Positions 1 to 11,057 of a stretch of DNA of 29,116 bases are shown here, piece after piece. The notes under the pieces were generated by a model. It saw nothing but the letters and a program-made list of their open reading frames with translations. It did no database searches and was not told where the DNA came from. Position 1 is the stretch's first letter, and each line of letters opens with the position of its first letter. A program made the translations under genes and the position numbers. The DNA comes from a virus, in IMG/VR virus record IMGVR_UViG_3300017956_000085, positions 1 to 29,116 of that record. One strand, given 5' to 3'.

Positions 1-3000
1 GAAGTTTCCCTATCAGCAGGACCTTCAGGTTCAATGTTTAGGGGGAACTTCATAATTGTTGCACCGCTGGTAATTGTTGCACCAGCAAGTTGTTCAATAC
101 GGAATCTTCCCAGATAAGGAGAATTCTGAACGTCCAGATATGCCGTGTTGGACATCGGAGGTTCGGAAGTTGTTCTAGAGGGGTCGAAGTAGTACGAAAT
201 ATTGGTAACTTCTTCGTTAACTGCAAGAGAAACGTAAGGTTTGACACCACCAGTAACAACGCCAGGAGTACCAGAACGCTCAATAGCATTGAAAGAGTAT
301 TCCAGTTTATAGAGATTATCTTTAGAGAATGTTAGATAATAACCAACCATCGACGGGTCAGATACGTCAAAGACGTACTGGTGACCGTAGAACATCGGAA
401 GAACAGGTGTCTTAGCAGAAACCACTACATTATTTGCACCACCATTTGCTTCGGCGGGGTTATCTGTAGGAACTCCTCTCAGAGAGTATGTAAATTCTCT
501 GCTGGTGAAGACTTCCTTAACGAAGAATGAACCGTCATAGTCATTAGCAGTACCATCACCACTGTTACCAGTAATGTGAATGATTTCATTGGGTTTGAGG
601 TAATGTGCAGTTGCGGTTGTTACATATGCAATATCTGTGTTATTAATTGCACTATACTTAACAATTTTGGTCAGATTAGTCACCAAAGTAATTTTGGTGA
701 CACCAGTCAAACCACTAATAGTCAGAGTGCTATATTCGGAGTTGAAAGAAAGTTGGTCAGAGGTCAAACTGACAACAGAACCAACAACAAACTCAGAGGA
801 GCCACTGATATCATCGATTCTTACGCTGTAATCTGGGTCACTATGGGGTTTGAATCTTGCAAACTCATCAAGATTATTTGTTGCAGATGGGTCAATCAGA
901 GTGAAGTCTTCTTGTGCAAGGTTGAAATCAAAGACGCCAGGAGTAGTGTTAATTACTTCAGCAAAGACATATCCTTTAATTTCGTTAATATCATTGACAT
1001 TAGTTTTCAGTTCTCCAGAATCAATATAAGTATCCCACTCACCAACAATATCAGCAATGTCAATTGTATTCGGATGTGCAGTTGTATCAACGTCAATAAT
1101 CTTTGCTTGTGCTGCAATAGTGCCAGCATTCCAGACCTGAAGTGTTGCACCCTTAGTGAAGTTCACAGGGAAAGCATTTGTAGTCAATCTTTGTACGTTG
1201 TTGACCTTGGTTGTGGTCGATTGTGCAATAAAGAACTTACCATATGCCTTAGGAGTTACCCGAACCTTCTTAGAACCAGGAGCAGGAATTGTAGCAGTTC
1301 TAGTCGCCCAAACATCAGTAATCTGACTTACCGTCATGATATCCTGAGTAAGAAGCGATGCTACGTCATTATAGTCAAGAACCTGATAACCTTCTGATGC
1401 TAGGTCATAACCAACAATGTTATTTGTTACCGAAGCACCTCTAGTGATTGTAGTATCATCAGTTTTATTAAATACAATGCCATTATTGGTTGTAGAGAAT
1501 CTACCAGTTCTTTCGTTTGCAGTTACCTTATCTAACTTGTGCAGAATTGCATCTGTATGAATGTAATCGGTACGACCATAATACGCAGTGTATTCTGCAG
1601 TAACAGAAGGTGCAGTTTGAGACAGAACTCTATCACTAATCTTAACACCATCAATATAACCAGAGAACTGAGTCGATGCATCATAGGCACCAGCAGTATT
1701 GGTGAATCCAGGAGCGTTAGCAACGAAGAAGTTATTATTCAGATTAATAGAAGGAGCAGTTGCTTGGCAAGCAATAGTACCATCAACAGCAAGAGTGTAT
1801 GTATTACCACTCTTAGTCAGCGAAACAAAGTGCCAAGTATCAGTCGAAATTACACCAGCGGGTGAAACAATCGGAGAGCTACCATAAAGTGCTGTAGCAT
1901 TAGCATACAACAGAATTGCATTAGTATTGCCAGAAGAACCAGTTCTATCCCAAACAACACTGATGCCAGGTCCAGTCCAGTCACCAAATGTAAACAGGGC
2001 AGGATTTGCTCCAGTATAACCAGCAGTTACATACTGAGAACTTGCATTGAAGAAACCAGAGACCGTGAAGTCTTTGCTGGTCATGTCACCAAGACCATAC
2101 AGAGTTGCGGTGTCTCCACTTTGTACATTCAAGTATGCTGCGGAATATGTTGCAGCATTGATGTCATAACCTTGTACATCCAATGCAGTATTAGAACCTC
2201 TACCGATAGAACCTGCACTATCACCAGTCCAAGTTACGTTAGTAGTCTTTTCAGTTGTGTCTCCAAACCCTGGGGAAGAACCATCAAGTTCAAAATCAAA
2301 TAGTGCAACAGTTCTATTGTGCTTCTGCTGACCAACAAGAACATGGTCTCCAGAAACATCAGAGTGAGATGCATACCAGGAACCACCCTCAGTACCACGC
2401 TCATAGTCAACCTTATAATTGGTTTGAACGCTACCATTATAAGAAATCTTGAGGAAGTGGTTAATTACCTTCTTATCACTTGCTCGAACAACTTCAAGAC
2501 CAACGTTAAGGTGGTTAAAGAGGTCAACATTACCCGAAACCATCTTAATGCTGTCAATATTGACATTACCACAATCATAGATGTAGCTCCAGATAGGAGC
2601 AACTCCAAGACTGTACTTACCTACCCAGAAATTCTTACGCTCAAGATTAGTCTTATTAACAAGTTCAGCACTAATCCACAGTTCATTAAATTCGTCAATG
2701 ACCATGTGTGCATTATCAAGTGCAAACCCAGCATTAGAAACTTGCTGCAGGGTGTTACTTACAATACCAAACTGAGTCAGTTGACACTTACCAATAACCA
2801 ATGATTTGTCATCGCTGGTCGAGTTAGGGGCAGTTTCCATCAAATAGTAAATTCTATCGATGTCCTGACCAGTAGTTTCGTGGTGTACTACGATATCAAG
2901 CAGTTTCTCAGAACGAGTCAGAGAAGTGAATTTTCTCTTAGCAACAAAGTTACCCAGTTCATTAAGAACGATGATAAAAGCATCATATGCAGAACTGGTG

Positions 3001-6000
3001 TTAGTATCTGTATATCCACCAAGGATATAACGGTCTGTTGTCAGTTTTGTCAAAGACGTGATGTAATCACCACGAGAAATACCAGAAATACCAGCATACT
3101 CACGCTGCCAGTCGAGAGTTGCAAGAAGACCAGTGTTATTTTGGTTATACTTAGCAACGATGATGTCTGGATTATGTGCGGGGTTGATTCCACTGGGTTT
3201 TGTATGTCCTGCGACGATAACGGTGTTAGCGTCATCTTCATCGACATAAATTTCCGTCAATTCACAATAAGAATCTCCAGTAATATTGGGAGAGTTAGAA
3301 CGGAGCGACTTTTCCCAAACTTTGATACCAGTAGAGTTGTACTTAGCAACAAAACCGTAGAAGTTACCAACAGCATCCTGAGTCTTACCTACAACATAGG
3401 TATCTTTGTTAGAAGTTGTGGTGACATTATGAATAACGGTCTCCTCACCAGTACCATTGATTGTGTTGAGGAAGTAGTCTGCCTTCTTAAAGATTTGGGG
3501 GTGAGATACCAGGATTCTGGGGTCAGTTGTGAATCCATTACCAGAATTGATAATATTAAATCCAACAACGTTACCAGTTGCAGTGTCTAGTTTGGGTTCA
3601 ATAACTGCGTCTTGTCCAACGCCATCAATTTCAACAGTGATAGGTACTTCTGAGGTATAACCAGTACCAACTTGAGTAACATTCAGTTCTTCAATACCCT
3701 CAACAACAGATACCTTAAATTCTTTATTGGTATTTGCCTGAATTGGTGTATATTGAACATTGATGATGTCAGCAATCTTCAGGTCATGAGGGTCTGCACA
3801 AGTAATAACGCCATAAGGAACGTCATTAATCATTTCAAAGGTGTAAGAATCAATCGTCTTACCCTTAATTTCAGAAACTCTCGCAGAAATTCCATATCCA
3901 TCAGTATCGGTATCATCAAAGACCAGTACGTCATTTACCTGATAGGATTGACCAGGGTTTTCAATAATAAAACCGTCAACCTTAGCGTCTTCAAACTTAG
4001 TAGTCGTTTCTACTTCAATATCGACTCTAGAATCAAATTTGACAGTCGGGAAGTAATCAAATACCTCAAGACGGTCCTCTTCTTCAAGTTGATTGACCGC
4101 AGCTGCCTCAGTGGTATCAATAATAGAGTCTCTGTTCTCGTCTTCGGGTTCTAACTGAATAAAGTCACCATCTTCAAAGGTGATTGTGTCAGTTTCAGCG
4201 TTAGGAGTTCTTTCAACGTCAATATCAACATTCTCATAAGGGTCACGGAATCTAACAACACCACCAGGGATATTTTGCTGTACCGCAGTCTGCTGGAGGT
4301 TCCACTTATCAACAACAGAGTTCCAAGAGGGACCAAGAACATAGGGGAAGACTGGATTGCCTGCTTCAGAAGCATCAATGGTAACGAAATAGCAATATCT
4401 GCCTGTTGGGAAATCAGGAGTCTTAGCAAAACGACCGTTGTACTGGTCAAGGTCACCAGAACCAAAGTTGTACTGATAATCTTCAACAAAAGAACCTTGT
4501 ACATACTCGGTCAAAGAAGGACCATCAATACGAGCAGGGGTGGGATTTGTATCTGGATGATAAATTAGGTTTGTTTTTAATGCATAAGACGATGACATTC
4601 TCCTGATTGCAGAAGACTGGTCGGTTGGGTCATCATAACCATAAGGACCGTAAATAGGGTTACCATCAAATGCCCAACCAATAATTGGGGAGTGCTGAAG
4701 ACCAACCTCTTGCTCTCTAATCAATCCGTTAGAGTCAAGAATCATATTGTCACCCAGAACGTATCTCAGACGCTGAGGGTTGGCAATGTGAGCATACTCA
4801 CCACCATACTGAGTGTTATATCCTTCAAAAACAGCACCATATGCTTCGTCAAAGTCACTATTTGCTTGGAGGTTATAGGTCCACTCAAATACTTGAGAAT
4901 CGAACTCAGCGCCACTACCAACGGATGTCAGAGTAACAATTGTGGTGCCAGATTCGTATCCAATACCTTTGTTGAGGATTTCGATGCCAGTAACACGACC
5001 AGCATTCTCGCCATCGGTATCAATAATAGCACGAGCAACAGCACCAAAACCTTCGCCGTAAATAGCAACTTCAGGAGGAGTGGTGTATCCATTACCTGCA
5101 GCAACAATAGCAATGGAGATAATACGACCATTATTAACGATTGCTTGTGCAGCAGCACCAGTACCAGAGCTTAGAGTGATATTTGGTTTGCTGGTGTAAG
5201 AAACACCACCATCACTAACAACAATCTCCTTAATAGGTCCACGAACTTGTGCTCTACCTGTAGCACCAGAACCGCCACCACCAACAATCGTAATATCGGG
5301 TCTAGAGGTAAAACCTGTGCCACCAGAGTTCAGTAGAATTCTAGAAACAACACCTTTAGTTACAATAGCAGTTGCAGATGCTCCTTCGCCTCCGCCTCCA
5401 ACGATAGAAACAAGAGGTGAAGATGTATATCCAGAACCACCGTTCAGTACCTCAATTTCGGTTACAGAACCATTAACGATGACATATCCTTCTGCACCAG
5501 TACCACCACCACCGCTGATGCTAAGAACTGGCGGAGAAGATGCATCATAACCTTCACCAGCATCAGTAATATTAACAGATGTCAGAGAACCATAGATTTT
5601 GGTCAGTTCAGACTTGTATGACCAAATAGACACACCATTTGCCCAAGTACCGAGAGGACCAGGAGTAATGTTGTCTTTTGTAGAAATTGTTTCTGGGTTT
5701 CTGGGAAGTCTATACAGTTTTCTCTGGTTTCCAGGAATCAGAGCAGTTTCATTGAACGGACCAACTTTATAGTTGGGAATACCAGATGCTGCGATGTAAA
5801 CGTAGTCAGTATTGAAGAACGTATTTTGGATGTTTGTGGTATAGTTACCAATAATTTTTTGAATGGACTCAGTGTCAGATTTACCACGGTTAAGGTCAAC
5901 CGAAATCAAAATATTACCTTGAGGAGTGGTAGATGCTGGTTGGGGAAGTTGATACTTGAAGATATAAGCATCTTCTCTAGATTGAACCAGGAATGTACCG

Positions 6001-8993
6001 TTGTACAGGTTAGGGTTTGCACCATAAACCGTAACTTGGTCTCCAACCAGAAGACCATGGGGGTTAGTGCATGTTACGGTAGCAATTCTGTCTCCAACAC
6101 CACCAAATTCAACGCTCTCAACCTGAACAAGTTTTTTGACGTTGTAAATCCAAGATTTCAGTTGAGGAATGTCTTCAGTAGAACCAAGTTTAGAAACGGT
6201 CAGTTTATCACCAGACAGATAGTAAGAACCATCATCGGTCAGTACTGTTTGTTCTGCTTCAACGATACCAACAATCTGAACGACAACTTCCTGAGCGGTT
6301 CCTTTATTGATGTATGCATATGTGTCAGATTGCACCTCTGTTGCAGCATCCCACTTCCTAGAAGTTGTTCCGTTGATGCCACGAGTACACTCAATGAACT
6401 GGTTTAGGGACTTTTCCTTATAACGAACCTTTTCCTCACCATTGATTACAAATACACCGTTTCTCTCAGGCCAACCAACAGTAGAGTCAACAATAATAAT
6501 CTCATCCTTATCAGTAATACCTTCGCAAAGGCGTGTCTTGTAAGGAATTGCAAAAGAACCTTCGATTGTTTCCTCGGACAGAATCAGTTCAAAGATTTCA
6601 TAATCTGAAGTACGAATAGTCAAATAGTTTTCAATCAGAGCACTTGCTGCTTTGACGTTAGTGTCAACAGCATCTGCATCTTGGGTCAGAAGACCATCAG
6701 TGATATTTCTTGGGTCACCAGAAATCAGAATACAACGAAGAACTGTATCAATAGTCCAAGTCGCAGCAGAAGGTTTAACAATCTGCTCCTTAGGGTAGGT
6801 AATTTCAATATCCTCACCGTAAATCAGTTTGAATAGGAATGCAACCGAATCTTGAGTACCCTTAGATGCATAAAACTTTCTAATATTCTTGATGATGTTA
6901 ATAACATCAATCTTCTCATAATCAAAGTAAGGAACATTGGGAAGATACTGTTCAGCAAACTTAGAAATCATTTTCTGAACGAAGAGACCGTCCAGAGAAC
7001 TAACTCTAGGGGAGAATGTTGCTGTGAGTGTGTGTGCTTTTGCAGTAGTGCTATTTTCAAAGATAGCATTACCAGTAGAATCATATTCTACAAGTCCACT
7101 TACACCTCTAACACAACCCTCAAACTTTGCTTGAGTGTATTCTTGACCTTGCTCAAGTACTTTGAAACCTGTAACTGCAGCAAAACCAACTTCAGCAGAT
7201 GCTTTTGCTGAGGGAGGTCTTTGGATAATGATTTTGGGAGGGTTGGCAGTAGAATACCCAGTACCAAACTCAGTAATATTAATATCAGTGATAGAACCAT
7301 TAAAAATGGTTGCCACGGCCTTAGCACCAGTACCACCAATAGGAGCACCAGTTACAGGGTCAGTACGGTCATCAATAATATAAATCGAAGGAACGTCATC
7401 AAAACCGATGCCACCGTTCAGCATCTCAACATCAATAACACGACCTGCAGCATCAACGGTAACGTCAAGTACCTGGGCCTGATTGTGCTCAACTACACGA
7501 ACTCTAGGGGGATTTGCCTGACTATATCCCCTACCAGCATTATTTACAGTTACACTATCAATTTCACCCTTGCTGTTAATGGTGCAAGTGATATTTGCAG
7601 TAATTGGGTTTTCACCAGTAGGTTCATCAATGTAGATAGTCGGTGCTACAGAGTATCCTTTGCCAGGATTATCGATATTGATGGTGCTTGCAATAATTGC
7701 GCCATTACCATCAACATTAGGTTGGGTTAATGTGCCACCACCAGGAACTTCAAATGTAATTCTAGGAGTAAATGTATATCTAGAACCAGAGTTCTGGAGT
7801 TCCAGACTAATTACCTGACCATCCTCACTTACAGTTGCCGTTGCCGTTGCAGCTTCTCCAGCAGCGTCTGTAGGTGGTTCAATATTTACAATAGGAGGAT
7901 TAAGGTTACTAAAACCTTTACCTCCACTTAGAAGGGAAATGCTTTGTAGTCCATTGACAAGAGCAGATGCAACAGCACCGCTTCCATTGTCAGAAACAAT
8001 AGTTACCTGAGGAGGATACTCAAGTTTGTAGTTAGAACCACCATTAGTAACTTTAATGCCTGTAATTTCACCAGTATCAGAAATCTGAGCAACTCCAGAT
8101 GCACCACTACCATAGGAAAGGATAGGTGCTTCAATAGAACGAACGTTTGCTCTAGAACCCAAAGAAGGGGGATTCGTAAAGATGATGGTGTCACCGTTGA
8201 TATTGTAATCAACCTTGGGTTCCAAAAGTTCATTATTCAGAACGACCATCGTATACTCAGTCAAAATAGGACTGTACGAGAAGTCGTTTACAGTGATATT
8301 GAAGGTTTTCGTAGTTCCATCAAATTGACTATCAAGATTGTCAATTACCTGAATGTTATCTTGGAAGAAACCTTTGAGATATACAATGCTAGTCTGTTCA
8401 GACGAATCATTGAGCTGAGGAGACCTAGGAGGCGTTGTAAGGGTGATTGTAGAGGTATTCAGTACATAATCAACACCAGGCACCAGATACTCGCCATAAA
8501 CGCGAACCAGGAGGTGATTAGCACTAGGGGGGACAACCAGATTGCTCTCTGTGGTTACAGAGAAAGTAGATGTAATACCGTCGAAAGAATTATAAGGGTT
8601 TACCAGAATTTGGAGTTTATTGTTAAACTCAGCGTATGAAATACCAGGGGTCAGAGATACTTGAGGCGAACTCGTTGCCTTTTCATAATAAACGATTTCG
8701 TCTTCCAGAAGAAAACTGCCATTCTGTTCCAGGAAGTTTTCAACAGACTCAACGATGATTGTCGAATCCGTAGCAGAGATGCTATTCAGGAGTTGCGTTC
8801 TTCCCTGAATCAGGTTGATATCGTACCTGTCGATATTTGCATAGTCAAGCAGATTTGACAGGATGTCCTGGGACAAACCAGTCTTTTCTTGAGACTTGTA
8901 GTAGTACTCAAGAAACTTGACGAAATGAGGGTTTTCGTCTCTGATGTACTGGGGCATTTGCCCCGCAACAAGCTGGGAAACCGTAGTATTCAT
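1..8993 (-). CDS. Giant mosaic virion structural protein (tail/baseplate), partial at window edge
   Basis: Reading right to left from the ATG at 8993, one frame stays open to base 1, giving at least 2,997 residues; the C-terminus is outside the window. Visible parts, in order: an N-terminal segment (about 1-60) starting MNTTVSQLVAGQMPQYIRDE; glycine-rich repeats of the type GxGY..PP.V.I.GGGG.GA (about 295-630); a helical segment (about 660-740); a second repeat array (about 1138-1358); a YHYH-domain-like stretch around IIGWAFDGNPIYGPYGY (about 1433-1456); propeller-like repeats such as DTYVVGKTQD and DRYILGGYTD (about 1858-2180); and a LamG/concanavalin-like domain (about 2230-2450). It starts 26 bases after gp6, the place of the T4 gp7-gp8 wedge genes, so a tail or baseplate role, perhaps host or glycan contact, is inferred. 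I cannot assign it to a specific T4 protein. Confidence 0.9.
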   Translation of the reverse strand, partial: MNTTVSQLVAGQMPQYIRDENPHFVKFLEYYYKSQEKTGLSQDILSNLLDYANIDRYDINLIQGRTQLLNSISATDSTIIVESVENFLEQNGSFLLEDEIVYYEKATSSPQVSLTPGISYAEFNNKLQILVNPYNSFDGITSTFSVTTESNLVVPPSANHLLVRVYGEYLVPGVDYVLNTSTITLTTPPRSPQLNDSSEQTSIVYLKGFFQDNIQVIDNLDSQFDGTTKTFNITVNDFSYSPILTEYTMVVLNNELLEPKVDYNINGDTIIFTNPPSLGSRANVRSIEAPILSYGSGASGVAQISDTGEITGIKVTNGGSNYKLEYPPQVTIVSDNGSGAVASALVNGLQSISLLSGGKGFSNLNPPIVNIEPPTDAAGEAATATATVSEDGQVISLELQNSGSRYTFTPRITFEVPGGGTLTQPNVDGNGAIIASTINIDNPGKGYSVAPTIYIDEPTGENPITANITCTINSKGEIDSVTVNNAGRGYSQANPPRVRVVEHNQAQVLDVTVDAAGRVIDVEMLNGGIGFDDVPSIYIIDDRTDPVTGAPIGGTGAKAVATIFNGSITDINITEFGTGYSTANPPKIIIQRPPSAKASAEVGFAAVTGFKVLEQGQEYTQAKFEGCVRGVSGLVEYDSTGNAIFENSTTAKAHTLTATFSPRVSSLDGLFVQKMISKFAEQYLPNVPYFDYEKIDVINIIKNIRKFYASKGTQDSVAFLFKLIYGEDIEITYPKEQIVKPSAATWTIDTVLRCILISGDPRNITDGLLTQDADAVDTNVKAASALIENYLTIRTSDYEIFELILSEETIEGSFAIPYKTRLCEGITDKDEIIIVDSTVGWPERNGVFVINGEEKVRYKEKSLNQFIECTRGINGTTSRKWDAATEVQSDTYAYINKGTAQEVVVQIVGIVEAEQTVLTDDGSYYLSGDKLTVSKLGSTEDIPQLKSWIYNVKKLVQVESVEFGGVGDRIATVTCTNPHGLLVGDQVTVYGANPNLYNGTFLVQSREDAYIFKYQLPQPASTTPQGNILISVDLNRGKSDTESIQKIIGNYTTNIQNTFFNTDYVYIAASGIPNYKVGPFNETALIPGNQRKLYRLPRNPETISTKDNITPGPLGTWANGVSIWSYKSELTKIYGSLTSVNITDAGEGYDASSPPVLSISGGGGTGAEGYVIVNGSVTEIEVLNGGSGYTSSPLVSIVGGGGEGASATAIVTKGVVSRILLNSGGTGFTSRPDITIVGGGGSGATGRAQVRGPIKEIVVSDGGVSYTSKPNITLSSGTGAAAQAIVNNGRIISIAIVAAGNGYTTPPEVAIYGEGFGAVARAIIDTDGENAGRVTGIEILNKGIGYESGTTIVTLTSVGSGAEFDSQVFEWTYNLQANSDFDEAYGAVFEGYNTQYGGEYAHIANPQRLRYVLGDNMILDSNGLIREQEVGLQHSPIIGWAFDGNPIYGPYGYDDPTDQSSAIRRMSSSYALKTNLIYHPDTNPTPARIDGPSLTEYVQGSFVEDYQYNFGSGDLDQYNGRFAKTPDFPTGRYCYFVTIDASEAGNPVFPYVLGPSWNSVVDKWNLQQTAVQQNIPGGVVRFRDPYENVDIDVERTPNAETDTITFEDGDFIQLEPEDENRDSIIDTTEAAAVNQLEEEDRLEVFDYFPTVKFDSRVDIEVETTTKFEDAKVDGFIIENPGQSYQVNDVLVFDDTDTDGYGISARVSEIKGKTIDSYTFEMINDVPYGVITCADPHDLKIADIINVQYTPIQANTNKEFKVSVVEGIEELNVTQVGTGYTSEVPITVEIDGVGQDAVIEPKLDTATGNVVGFNIINSGNGFTTDPRILVSHPQIFKKADYFLNTINGTGEETVIHNVTTTSNKDTYVVGKTQDAVGNFYGFVAKYNSTGIKVWEKSLRSNSPNITGDSYCELTEIYVDEDDANTVIVAGHTKPSGINPAHNPDIIVAKYNQNNTGLLATLDWQREYAGISGISRGDYITSLTKLTTDRYILGGYTDTNTSSAYDAFIIVLNELGNFVAKRKFTSLTRSEKLLDIVVHHETTGQDIDRIYYLMETAPNSTSDDKSLVIGKCQLTQFGIVSNTLQQVSNAGFALDNAHMVIDEFNELWISAELVNKTNLERKNFWVGKYSLGVAPIWSYIYDCGNVNIDSIKMVSGNVDLFNHLNVGLEVVRASDKKVINHFLKISYNGSVQTNYKVDYERGTEGGSWYASHSDVSGDHVLVGQQKHNRTVALFDFELDGSSPGFGDTTEKTTNVTWTGDSAGSIGRGSNTALDVQGYDINAATYSAAYLNVQSGDTATLYGLGDMTSKDFTVSGFFNASSQYVTAGYTGANPALFTFGDWTGPGISVVWDRTGSSGNTNAILLYANATALYGSSPIVSPAGVISTDTWHFVSLTKSGNTYTLAVDGTIACQATAPSINLNNNFFVANAPGFTNTAGAYDASTQFSGYIDGVKISDRVLSQTAPSVTAEYTAYYGRTDYIHTDAILHKLDKVTANERTGRFSTTNNGIVFNKTDDTTITRGASVTNNIVGYDLASEGYQVLDYNDVASLLTQDIMTVSQITDVWATRTATIPAPGSKKVRVTPKAYGKFFIAQSTTTKVNNVQRLTTNAFPVNFTKGATLQVWNAGTIAAQAKIIDVDTTAHPNTIDIADIVGEWDTYIDSGELKTNVNDINEIKGYVFAEVINTTPGVFDFNLAQEDFTLIDPSATNNLDEFARFKPHSDPDYSVRIDDISGSSEFVVGSVVSLTSDQLSFNSEYSTLTISGLTGVTKITLVTNLTKIVKYSAINNTDIAYVTTATAHYLKPNEIIHITGNSGDGTANDYDGSFFVKEVFTSREFTYSLRGVPTDNPAEANGGANNVVVSAKTPVLPMFYGHQYVFDVSDPSMVGYYLTFSKDNLYKLEYSFNAIERSGTPGVVTGGVKPYVSLAVNEEVTNISYYFDPSRTTSEPPMSNTAYLDVQNSPYLGRFRIEQLAGATITSGATIMKFPLNIEPEGPADRET

Positions 8994-9019
8994 TCTGGTA
9001 TTATCTACTATTAGTTAAA

Positions 9020-11056
9020 TCAGAAACAAGAAGCCAAGTCGAACAATCCGCCTGTGGTATCAGGAATGATTGGAGTCACTGTTTCAGGGATGCTTAAGAA
9101 GACTTCTGGCGTCAAATTATTTATCGGAATAACCGCAGGAGGTGTTGTGCCAATCGGGGCAACTGTAATCTCGGGAATAGGCAGAGACAGGATTGTTCCA
9201 GTGTCAGAAGGATAAACTGTAGTAAAGTTATCAGGAATAACTTGTACAGGAATTTGAAGGTCAATACCACCTTGCCCAGAACCGACTACAACGGTTGTAT
9301 CACCAACCACAACCTGTGTCTGGTCACCAAAAATATTAATAGTTGCATTAAGGTTTCCTGTGGTAATAACATTCACTGGACCGAAACAAACTCTACCTGT
9401 GGAATAATCTACTGTACCTGCGGTTCTATTTGTATAGACTTTGCTAGTACCAGAGTTATAGAAGGTCATCAGATTGCCAAAACCATCATCTTCAAAATAT
9501 TGGTCAACATCAGGTCTATCAATGGTTCTAAAGGAACCAGAAAGGAGAATGGGTTCTTTAACACAATTTCCAGAACCATCATTGCTTGGATTTGAGTCAT
9601 AAAGACTTGTACCAAAGTCAATACAGTAGGTGTTGGTCTGACCTTGTAAAGGATAGATGTACTTCAGCAATGTTGCCTGTACAGAAGAAGTGTCAATCGA
9701 GTTATCTGCAAGTTCAATCGCTTTTTGTAGTTTTGACAGGGAGAAAGAACCACCAAAGTTGTTAATATTCTCCTGCCCCGCATATTGAGCAATTCCCTGA
9801 CTAATCAGAGACTGGAGTTCCGATTCAGACAGACTTGTCGAGTTTTTATCGTATAGAACGAAAATATCGGTAATCAGATACATGTAATCTGGGTCAATGA
9901 TTACAGGTTCGATAGATGCCATCGCATACTTTTTCAAGTTGTTCTGGATGGACTTTTTAGTTGTATTATTGAGGGTAGTATTGTTCTTTGTCTTAATCGC
10001 AATGTAAACCTTGCCATAAACGGGCGGATTCATCTCTTCTCCACCAAAAGCAATTACACTATCAGCATTGGTGTAGATTTGTTTGGTGATTGTCGAATAA
10101 TCCTCGGCAGTAACTGCTCTATACTGAGTGGAATAATATCTCGGGGCATTGTACTTAATACTTGCCAGAGATTCTGCGCCATCGCCGTAGCGAGTTCTTT
10201 CTTTGAGGGTCAAATCAATATCGGCAGCACCGATATTCCGATTTCCGCTAGTAACAATCTCACCAGAGAAAGTTAGATTGTTAATATCGTTCGCATCGGT
10301 TCCATTACAGCGAATATATTCAATTTCAATTACTTCACCGTCTACAAGTGCTCTACCAATAGTACCATCGCCAAATTTTAGTTCATATCTCGAATCTTCA
10401 ACTTCATTCAAGAAATAGACTCTAGATTCTGAGTTGAGGTCAACAATGTTCTCTACAAGATTGTAAGCATCAACCTGTTGGGACTGTGCATTGGGTCTAA
10501 TCTTGACTACAAGAGTTGTAGTGTCAATTTGGTCGGCAGGAATGATATATCTCTGCTTCTGATAATTATTAACCGTGTATTTGTACGTAATAATCGAACC
10601 CTCATACAAAAGGCAATCATGGAAATGTGCCTTACCACTCGTATCAACCGTGGCGGTTCTGTCAGATTGACGTACAAACGAATATTTGCCACCTGCTGCT
10701 ACAATGCCCTTTTTAAGGGTCACTGTCTCTGGATATACACCATTTTCAATATTTACGCTCACTGCGATGTCAACACACGCTTGAGCTGCTCTAAATGACC
10801 GAGGAACGTAGTTTAGAAGCTTTGCAATATTAACAACGTTGTCTCTTGACGATGCGCTGTTAATGAAAATCTCGTTCAATGCCATATTAGCGTTGAACGA
10901 GTTATAGTAAGTATTATATGCTAGTACATCAACCAAGTACGACAATGTACTACCTTCAAAATCATAATCTGTGAACTCAGGACGAGTCCGCATGTATGAT
11001 TTGATGGATGCTTTAATCTCATCAAAGGTTATTGCTGTTAGATTGGTTGGCAGCAT
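9020..11056 (-). CDS. gp6: Baseplate wedge protein gp6
   Basis: 678 residues. The N-terminal part, with TFDEIKASIKSYMRTRPEF followed by a stretch containing LSYLVDVLAYNTYYNSFNANMALNE, is the characteristic opening of T4-like gp6, the wedge protein whose dimers tie the baseplate ring together. The central part (TRYGDGAESLASIKYNAPRY, then AVTAEDY) is also typical of the gp6/J-like baseplate family. The last 100 or so residues are rich in proline, threonine, valine and isoleucine and look like a low-complexity extension. The gene starts 2 bases after the gp25 stop, the arrangement seen in T4-like cyanophages, and is followed closely by the giant structural gene, so the three are probably co-transcribed late. 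The start is the first ATG after gp25. I am very sure of the family. Confidence 0.95.
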   Translation of the reverse strand: MLPTNLTAITFDEIKASIKSYMRTRPEFTDYDFEGSTLSYLVDVLAYNTYYNSFNANMALNEIFINSASSRDNVVNIAKLLNYVPRSFRAAQACVDIAVSVNIENGVYPETVTLKKGIVAAGGKYSFVRQSDRTATVDTSGKAHFHDCLLYEGSIITYKYTVNNYQKQRYIIPADQIDTTTLVVKIRPNAQSQQVDAYNLVENIVDLNSESRVYFLNEVEDSRYELKFGDGTIGRALVDGEVIEIEYIRCNGTDANDINNLTFSGEIVTSGNRNIGAADIDLTLKERTRYGDGAESLASIKYNAPRYYSTQYRAVTAEDYSTITKQIYTNADSVIAFGGEEMNPPVYGKVYIAIKTKNNTTLNNTTKKSIQNNLKKYAMASIEPVIIDPDYMYLITDIFVLYDKNSTSLSESELQSLISQGIAQYAGQENINNFGGSFSLSKLQKAIELADNSIDTSSVQATLLKYIYPLQGQTNTYCIDFGTSLYDSNPSNDGSGNCVKEPILLSGSFRTIDRPDVDQYFEDDGFGNLMTFYNSGTSKVYTNRTAGTVDYSTGRVCFGPVNVITTGNLNATINIFGDQTQVVVGDTTVVVGSGQGGIDLQIPVQVIPDNFTTVYPSDTGTILSLPIPEITVAPIGTTPPAVIPINNLTPEVFLSIPETVTPIIPDTTGGLFDLASCF

Positions 11057-11057
11057 T

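Noticed and set aside
576-1397. A 273-codon open frame on the plus strand, and many shorter ones in 1-9000
   Set aside because: They are antisense to the giant structural gene, are cysteine- and serine-rich without domain patterns, and have no ribosome sites.
9117-9124. GATAAATA late-promoter match on the minus strand
   Set aside because: It lies inside gp6 coding sequence, about 125 bases before the giant gene; an 8-base pattern with one free position is expected by chance in a window of this length.
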